Positions 59,137-64,000 of a stretch of DNA of 64,000 bases are shown in pieces. How positions within the stretch are numbered: the first letter of the stretch is position 1; every line of letters starts with the position of its first letter. The stretch covers positions 1,116,001 to 1,180,000 of the forward strand of contig NZ_CP022188.1 in the NCBI RefSeq assembly GCF_003111665.1. The letters are read 5' to 3'. The notes under the pieces were generated by a model. It ran no database searches. It saw only the letters and a program-made list of their open reading frames with translations, and was not told where the DNA came from. The translations under genes and the position numbers were made by a program. The DNA comes from Parazoarcus communis. Its GTDB lineage: Bacteria > Pseudomonadota > Gammaproteobacteria > Burkholderiales > Rhodocyclaceae.

Positions 59137-60384
59137 TCAGTTTTCTTCGTGGCGCCGACCGGCCTGCAGGCCCAGCTGCTTGAGCTTGCGATAGAGGTGC
59201 GTGCGCTCCAGCCCGGTCTTCTCGGCAAGACGGGTCATGTTGCCACTCTCCAGCCTGAGGTGGTGCTCGAAGTACATGCGCTCGAAAGCCTCACGGGCTT
59301 CACGCAGCGGCTGATCGAGCGGAATTGCACTTGCTGCCGCATCGGGGTTGGGCGCCAGCAGACGTCGCACTTCGGGCAGGCCGATCTCCTCTTCGAGCGT
59401 TGCCAGCGCCAGCGACCTCACCGCGGCGCGCAACTCGCCATAGCCTCCGGTCCAGCTGTGCGTGCGCAGGTGATTGAGCGCAGCCGTGGAAAACCGGCGC
59501 AGCGGCACATCGTTCGCTTCGACCAGATGCAGCAGCACCTGTGCTGCAAGCTCGGGTAGATCGTCACGGATGTCACTCATTGCCGGTGGCGCCAGGCTGA
59601 TCTCGAACAGGCGGTCGAGCACGGCCTCGTCCCAGCCCTCGCTAAGCAGTGCATCGTGACTGCGCTCGGTCGCCACCACCAGACGCAGGTCGTAGCGGTC
59701 AAGGCGCTCGAGCGCGAAGGCGAGATTCTTCTGCTGCGCACGCGACAATCGTGCGAGCTCGGCGACATACAGCAGCCCGCCCTGGCTCGCCTGCAGCTGG
59801 TTGATGTCCAGCGGCACATTGACCGCCGTGAGGTCGAGCCAGGGTGCGCCACCAGCCTGCAGGCTGCGCGCGACCAGTTCGGCCAGACTGCCTCCACCGA
59901 CGCGCAGCAGGAGCACTCTCGAACTGTCCGCGATCTGCTCGATCCGCCGCTTGAGCTCGCGCAGCGGCGCAGAGCGCGTAAAGGCCGCGAGCGTCAGCGG
60001 TGCCGGCGCGCCACTTGCGACCGGGCGCTGCAGGCCGCGCTTTACCGAGGCCAGCAGCTTCTGCAATGCGATCGGCTTTTCCAGATAGTCGATGGCGCCG
60101 ATGCGGGTCGCCTCGACCGCCGTGTCGATGGTGCCGTGGCCGGACATCATCACGACCGGCATGTTCAGCTGGCCGTTGGCCGACCATTCCTTGAGCAGTG
60201 TGATGCCGTCGGTGTCGGGCATCCAGATGTCGAGCAGGACCATGTCGGGGCGCTCTGCATTGCGCGCAGCGCGCGCCGCAGCCGCGTTCTCCGCGAGCTG
60301 GATGTCGTGCCCTTCATCACGCAGGATCTCCGAAAGCAATTCCCGGATTCCCATTTCATCATCAACGATGAGTAGCTTGGCCAT
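59137..60384 (-). CDS. ntrX: NtrX-type response regulator with degenerate AAA+ domain
   Basis: The protein has 415 residues. The receiver domain (1–120) has the acidic pocket VDDE, the phosphoacceptor Asp52 in LLDIWMPDTDG and a lysine in YLEKP. The central region aligns in layout with sigma-54 activators but has lost the Walker A consensus (RVGGGSLAE instead of GxxGxGKE), the GAFTGA loop and a clear Walker B (GGLLYVAELARLS). A Fis-type helix-turn-helix remains at the C-terminus (MTRLAEKTGLERTHLYRKL). It should bind DNA without activating sigma-54. It follows ntrY by three bases. The symbol is given by analogy with ntrYX operons. Confidence 0.88.
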   Translation of the reverse strand: MAKLLIVDDEMGIRELLSEILRDEGHDIQLAENAAAARAARNAERPDMVLLDIWMPDTDGITLLKEWSANGQLNMPVVMMSGHGTIDTAVEATRIGAIDYLEKPIALQKLLASVKRGLQRPVASGAPAPLTLAAFTRSAPLRELKRRIEQIADSSRVLLLRVGGGSLAELVARSLQAGGAPWLDLTAVNVPLDINQLQASQGGLLYVAELARLSRAQQKNLAFALERLDRYDLRLVVATERSHDALLSEGWDEAVLDRLFEISLAPPAMSDIRDDLPELAAQVLLHLVEANDVPLRRFSTAALNHLRTHSWTGGYGELRAAVRSLALATLEEEIGLPEVRRLLAPNPDAAASAIPLDQPLREAREAFERMYFEHHLRLESGNMTRLAEKTGLERTHLYRKLKQLGLQAGRRHEEN

Positions 60385-60387
60385 GGT

Positions 60388-62508
60388 TCAGTGTTCACCG
60401 TTTGTCAGGATCGTCCGCAGACGAATGCGTACTTCGGCTCCGCCGATGTCGCGATTGGCAATTCGTATTTCGCCCCCGTGCTCAGCCACGATCTTTTTCA
60501 CCATTGCCAGACCGAGTCCGGTTCCCTTTGACTTGGTGGTGAAATAGGGCTCGAAGGCACGGGCGAGAATCTCGGCCGGGAAACCCGGGCCGTTGTCACG
60601 GCAGACCAGCAAGACCCGGTCGCCGTCAGCGCGCGCAAGCAGCGTGATCTCGGCGTCGTCTTTGCCGAGCACCGCATCCTGCGCATTTTGCAGCATATTG
60701 TGAATAATCTGGCGAATCTGCGATGCGTCGCCCAATACCTTGGGCAAGTCTTCCCCCACCTGCAGGCGAATGCGCACCGCAGCGCTTTCGTAAAGGTGCA
60801 GCACCTCGCGCATCAGCGCCGCAAGGTCGAGGGCAACCAGCTCCGGAGCGGGCAATCTCGCGTAGTCCCTGAAGGCATTGACCAGATTCTTCATGGCCTC
60901 GACCTGATTCACGATCGTTCGGGTCGCGCGTTCGAGCATCGCCTTGCCGTTATCGTCGAGCTGGTCTGCAAGCTTCAGCGCCAGGCGTTCGGCCGAGAGC
61001 TGGATCGGTGTCAGCGGATTCTTGATCTCGTGCGCCAGGCGCCGGGCCACCTCGGCCCACGCAGCGGTGCGTTGCGCATCGACCAGCCGGGTGATGTCGT
61101 CGAACACGACCACCAGACCGCCCCCAGTGCTTTCCGGCAGGCGGGAACCATGCACCAGCAGGGTCAGCGGCGTACTGTCAGGCGAGGGGATCTCGATCTG
61201 CTCGTGCCAGTCGCTCTCGTGCGTCGCAAAGCCCTCGAGCAGCGCATCGCGGAACACCTCGTGATGCACCCAGTCGGCTAGTGCGATTTCTTCGAAACCG
61301 GCAAGGTCATCGGCAAGGATATCCATCGCACCGCGGTTTGCCGCGCGCAGGGTGCCATTGCCGGCAAAGGCAAGCACCCCGGTGGACAGGTTGGCGAGTA
61401 CGCTTTCCAGGTAGGCGCGGGCGGCCTCGACTGCCGCACGGTTGCGGTCCGCAGCCGCACGGGCATCTTCAAGCTGACGCACCATCTGGTTGAAGGATTG
61501 TGTAAGGACCCCGAGTTCGTCGCGCGCCGGCAGAGCCTGGCGGGGGCGATAGTCGCCCTGTGCCACGGCCTGAGTACCTTCAGCCAGGATCAGCAGGGGG
61601 GCGGCCAGTCTGCGCGCCAGCACGAAGGCAACCGCCATCGCGGTGAGCAGTGCGAGCAGCAGCGTGAGGGTCAATGTAAGGCTGTAGATGCGCTTCAGAC
61701 CATCCCGCCCAAGGGTGAGCTGCTGGTAGTCCCGATAAGCCTCCTGTACGGCCTCTGCGTGGCGCGAAAAGGTATCCGGCACGGGCTGAGTCAGCTGCAG
61801 AAGCTGGGGCTCGTTCAGAATTGAGCGCGTCGGGATCGGCACCACGACCCGGATCACCAGTCGCCCGTCCGGGTGGCTATCGACCGTGCTGACGCTGCGG
61901 CTCTGCCGAGCCTGGCGCAACTGCGCTGAGGAGGGCAGATCGGGCAGCAGGGCGACGCCACCGTCACTGGCGGTGGCAACAACCTGCCCATTGGGCGCGA
62001 GCACCGTGGCGTTGCTCACGCCCGCGGTCTCGCGCAGACGGTTGAGTGTTGCAGGCGACACCGTCTCGAAACTCTCAAGGTCGAGCGCCATGTCGCCGGC
62101 CTTGGTGTTGACCTGGCTCACCAGATAGTCGAGCGCGTTCTGCCCAAGCGCGATACCCCCTTCAAGCGCCGAGTCGACCCTAACGTCAAACCAGGATTCG
62201 ATGCTGCGCACGACAAACTGCAGCGACACGGCATATACGACCAGACCGGGAAGCAGCGCCATCAGCGCGAACATCATCATCATCCGGTACTTGAGCCGGG
62301 AACCGAACTTGCGGGCGCGGTACTCCCGCCACAGCGAGCGCAACTGGACGCCGACCAGCCCGGCCAGACCCACTGCGACCACGCCATTGAGCGCAAGCAG
62401 ATAGGGATAACGATCGGCGAACAGGTCGGAATTCGCGCTGGCCGAGGTCAGCAGATAAAGCGATATGCCTGCAATGGCGGCAATGATCGCGAGCGCAACG
62501 CGTTTCAT
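60388..62508 (-). CDS. ntrY: NtrY-type membrane sensor histidine kinase
   Basis: The protein has 706 residues. Several N-terminal membrane segments come first (LAIIAAIAGISLYLL and others up to about residue 310), with a periplasmic stretch between. A HAMP region (LARRLAAPLLILAEGTQAV), a PAS domain, the phosphoacceptor HEIKNPLTPIQLSAERL, and ATP-binding boxes CRDNGPGFP and KGTGLGLAMVKKI follow. It phosphorylates the regulator encoded next. The ATG at 62508 overlaps the stop of the DUF4390 gene. Confidence 0.95.
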   Translation of the reverse strand: MKRVALAIIAAIAGISLYLLTSASANSDLFADRYPYLLALNGVVAVGLAGLVGVQLRSLWREYRARKFGSRLKYRMMMMFALMALLPGLVVYAVSLQFVVRSIESWFDVRVDSALEGGIALGQNALDYLVSQVNTKAGDMALDLESFETVSPATLNRLRETAGVSNATVLAPNGQVVATASDGGVALLPDLPSSAQLRQARQSRSVSTVDSHPDGRLVIRVVVPIPTRSILNEPQLLQLTQPVPDTFSRHAEAVQEAYRDYQQLTLGRDGLKRIYSLTLTLTLLLALLTAMAVAFVLARRLAAPLLILAEGTQAVAQGDYRPRQALPARDELGVLTQSFNQMVRQLEDARAAADRNRAAVEAARAYLESVLANLSTGVLAFAGNGTLRAANRGAMDILADDLAGFEEIALADWVHHEVFRDALLEGFATHESDWHEQIEIPSPDSTPLTLLVHGSRLPESTGGGLVVVFDDITRLVDAQRTAAWAEVARRLAHEIKNPLTPIQLSAERLALKLADQLDDNGKAMLERATRTIVNQVEAMKNLVNAFRDYARLPAPELVALDLAALMREVLHLYESAAVRIRLQVGEDLPKVLGDASQIRQIIHNMLQNAQDAVLGKDDAEITLLARADGDRVLLVCRDNGPGFPAEILARAFEPYFTTKSKGTGLGLAMVKKIVAEHGGEIRIANRDIGGAEVRIRLRTILTNGEH

Positions 62509-63089
62509 CGGGACGTCGCCGCCCCGGGCAGGAAGGTCCAGCGCAACCACTCGGTGCCGACATTCCAGTCGCGGCTGCCGATTGCGGTGACCTGAAAGGG
62601 CTTGGGCAACTGCGCGGTATCGTGACGAAAGCGGAGCGATACCTCATGCGATACGCCGGGCGCGAGTTCATCGGGGCCAGCGATCTGCCAGTTCCGGATG
62701 CGCTGCATGGTCAGCAGTGCGGAATCGAGATTGTCGAAGCTCTGATGAAAAGCGCCCATCGACAGCCGGTAGCTGCGCGTGATGGCGTGGTACGAAATGC
62801 GGTAGTTGAGCTCGCGCTCCACCACGACTTCGTTCAGCCAGTACCAGCGCGGCCGCTCGACCACCAGTTCAGCAACGAAATGGAGCGCGACGCCACGCGT
62901 AATGGCATCGGTCAGTCGTGAGTTGATATCGAGTTCGATATCCGCGTTCAGTACATAGCCCCCCTCCCCCGGCACAATCTCGGCAAAGGTAATCCTGCTG
63001 TCGTCGGCCGCGAAGGCCGAGAGCGACACCAGCGCCAGCATCAGAAAAAGCCGGCGAAAGAGACTAGCGAAGTTTGCGCAGGCGCGCAT
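62505..63089 (-). CDS. DUF4390 domain secreted/periplasmic protein
   Basis: The protein has 194 residues with a signal peptide (FRRLFLMLALVSLSAFA, cleaved near AADD). The mature part shows the DUF4390 pattern VLNADIELDINSRLTDAITRGVALHFVAELVVERPRW in pieces, and YRLSMGAFHQSF. The function is unknown; the gene sits between rsmB and ntrY, so it may supply a periplasmic input to NtrY (inference). ATG 63089 overlaps the end of rsmB by 26 bases; ATG 63104 is an alternative. Its stop overlaps the ntrY start. Confidence 0.88.
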   Translation of the reverse strand: MRACANFASLFRRLFLMLALVSLSAFAADDSRITFAEIVPGEGGYVLNADIELDINSRLTDAITRGVALHFVAELVVERPRWYWLNEVVVERELNYRISYHAITRSYRLSMGAFHQSFDNLDSALLTMQRIRNWQIAGPDELAPGVSHEVSLRFRHDTAQLPKPFQVTAIGSRDWNVGTEWLRWTFLPGAATSR

Positions 63090-64000
63090 AGTAGAAGCCG
63101 TCATGGTCTGCAGTCGGTGGCAGGGAACGCGCGGCGCTGGCGTCAATGGCATGCGTTTCGGCATCCGGATGGCGGGCAAGAAATGCATCGATCTGGCGAC
63201 GATTCTCTTCGTCGAATACCGAGCATGTCACGTAGAGCATTGTGCCACCGGGCGCCAGCGTCTGCCAAAGTGCATCCAGTATTTCTGCCTGCTGCGCGGC
63301 GAAGCGCGGAATATCTTCGTTTCGGCGCAACCATTTGATGTCGGGGTGACGGCGGACCACGCCGGAGGCGGAACACGGCACGTCGGCAAGAATGCGGTCA
63401 AACGGTTTCCCGTCCCACCAGGTGCTCAGGCGCCGACAGTCAGCAACCTTGATGTGCGCATCGAGTCCGAGCCGATCCAGATTGGCCCGCACACGCGCAG
63501 CCCGCGATGGATCGAGTTCGAGGGCGATGAGATCGATGTCGGCGCGTTCAAGCATGTGCGCACTCTTGCCTCCAGGCGCTGCACAGGCGTCAAGCACCCG
63601 CTCGCCATTGCGTGCATCGAGCCATTGCGCCGCCCATTGCGCCCCGGCATCCTGCACCGAGACCAGCCCCTCTGCAAAGCCCGGCAGACGATGTACAGGG
63701 ACGGGTTGCGCCAGCAGGATTGCATCATTCTCCAGCCGGCGTGCGTTGATTCCGGCGCCCTCCAATGCAGCAAGCACGTCGGCGGTGGAAGTACGACGTG
63801 TGTTCACCCTCAGGGACATCGGGGGGTGCAGATTGCCGGCCTGGAGAATGGCTTCCCAGTCTGCGGGATGATCCCGCCTTACGCGCTCGACCCACCATTG
63901 CGGACAGGCGTGGCGTGCTTCGATATCCGCGTCGCGCCAGCCCTCAAGCTTCATGGTCTCGCGCAGGACATTCCTTAGCACCCCGTTGATGACGCCCTTG
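63064..64000 (-). CDS. rsmB: RsmB, 16S rRNA m5C967 methyltransferase (C-terminal part; 5' end outside window)
   Basis: About 312 codons are visible, open to the window edge on the minus strand. The NOL1/NOP2/Sun-type methyltransferase motifs are present: LDACAAPGGKSAHML (SAM loop), LADVPCSASGVVRRHPD (motif IV with a cysteine) and YVTCSVFDEENRRQI (catalytic cysteine). The NusB-like N-terminal RNA-binding domain is partly missing. RsmB makes m5C967 in 16S rRNA. In many relatives it follows fmt; that region is beyond the edge. Confidence 0.95.
   Translation of the reverse strand, partial: KGVINGVLRNVLRETMKLEGWRDADIEARHACPQWWVERVRRDHPADWEAILQAGNLHPPMSLRVNTRRTSTADVLAALEGAGINARRLENDAILLAQPVPVHRLPGFAEGLVSVQDAGAQWAAQWLDARNGERVLDACAAPGGKSAHMLERADIDLIALELDPSRAARVRANLDRLGLDAHIKVADCRRLSTWWDGKPFDRILADVPCSASGVVRRHPDIKWLRRNEDIPRFAAQQAEILDALWQTLAPGGTMLYVTCSVFDEENRRQIDAFLARHPDAETHAIDASAARSLPPTADHDGFYYARLRKLR

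Overview
The window is chromosomal DNA from a GC-rich betaproteobacterium. The most likely group is Rhodocyclales of the Thauera/Azoarcus/Aromatoleum type. This is inferred from protein content and gene order (rsmB–DUF4390–ntrY–ntrX–trkA–trkH, metX–metW, hemE beside priA, aapJQMP); no rRNA or species marker is present. About fifty protein genes fill nearly all of it. I see no rRNA, tRNA, insertion sequence, prophage or CRISPR array. Many long reading frames opposite real genes are artefacts of high GC and are left out.

Layout. 1–7.9 kb: the N-terminal half of recC, a DUF3820 protein and a MarC membrane protein, divergent from a NERD/UvrD-like helicase with a decayed nuclease motif. Then come a DUF3482 GTPase coupled to a DUF2868 membrane protein, yidD and a cysteine-poor dksA. 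8–14.6 kb: a complete tripartite RND efflux operon with a divergent TetR regulator; the shared promoter region carries two overlapping palindromes. 14.7–25.3 kb: adenine deaminase with a BMP-family binding protein, a DUF457-type membrane protein, two small ORFs, sbcDC, an H-NS-family protein, an alpha/beta hydrolase and an SDR. 25.4–27.9 kb: ovoA (ovothiol synthesis), overlapping a YjbQ-family gene. 28–36.2 kb, minus strand: thiS, thiG, trmB, sppA and a second RND pump without its own outer-membrane channel.

36.2–43.3 kb: a roughly 460-base gap holds a 194-base self-complementary element. After it come a good sigma-70 promoter, a SAM-II riboswitch and an attenuator-type terminator ahead of metX–metW. 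Next is the aapJQMP amino-acid ABC transporter and a small conserved-looking ORF. 43.5–52.2 kb, plus strand: a four-PAS GGDEF/EAL protein, ampG, azlCD, a SMUG1-type uracil-DNA glycosylase, a beta-carbonic anhydrase and a ROK sugar kinase. 52.3–64 kb, minus strand: priA, an AT-rich gap with DnaA-box-like sites and a consensus IHF site, then hemE, trkH, trkA, ntrX, ntrY, a DUF4390 protein and rsmB (5' end outside the window).

Many neighbours join through four-base start/stop overlaps (DUF2868/DUF3482, sbcD/sbcC, ovoA/yjbQ, the second RND pair, thiG/trmB, ampG/azlC/azlD, DUF4390/ntrY), which points to tightly packed, translationally coupled operons. The three items most worth following up are the long hairpin between thiS and metX, the oriC-like gap between priA and hemE, and the DUF2868–DUF3482 membrane/GTPase pair.
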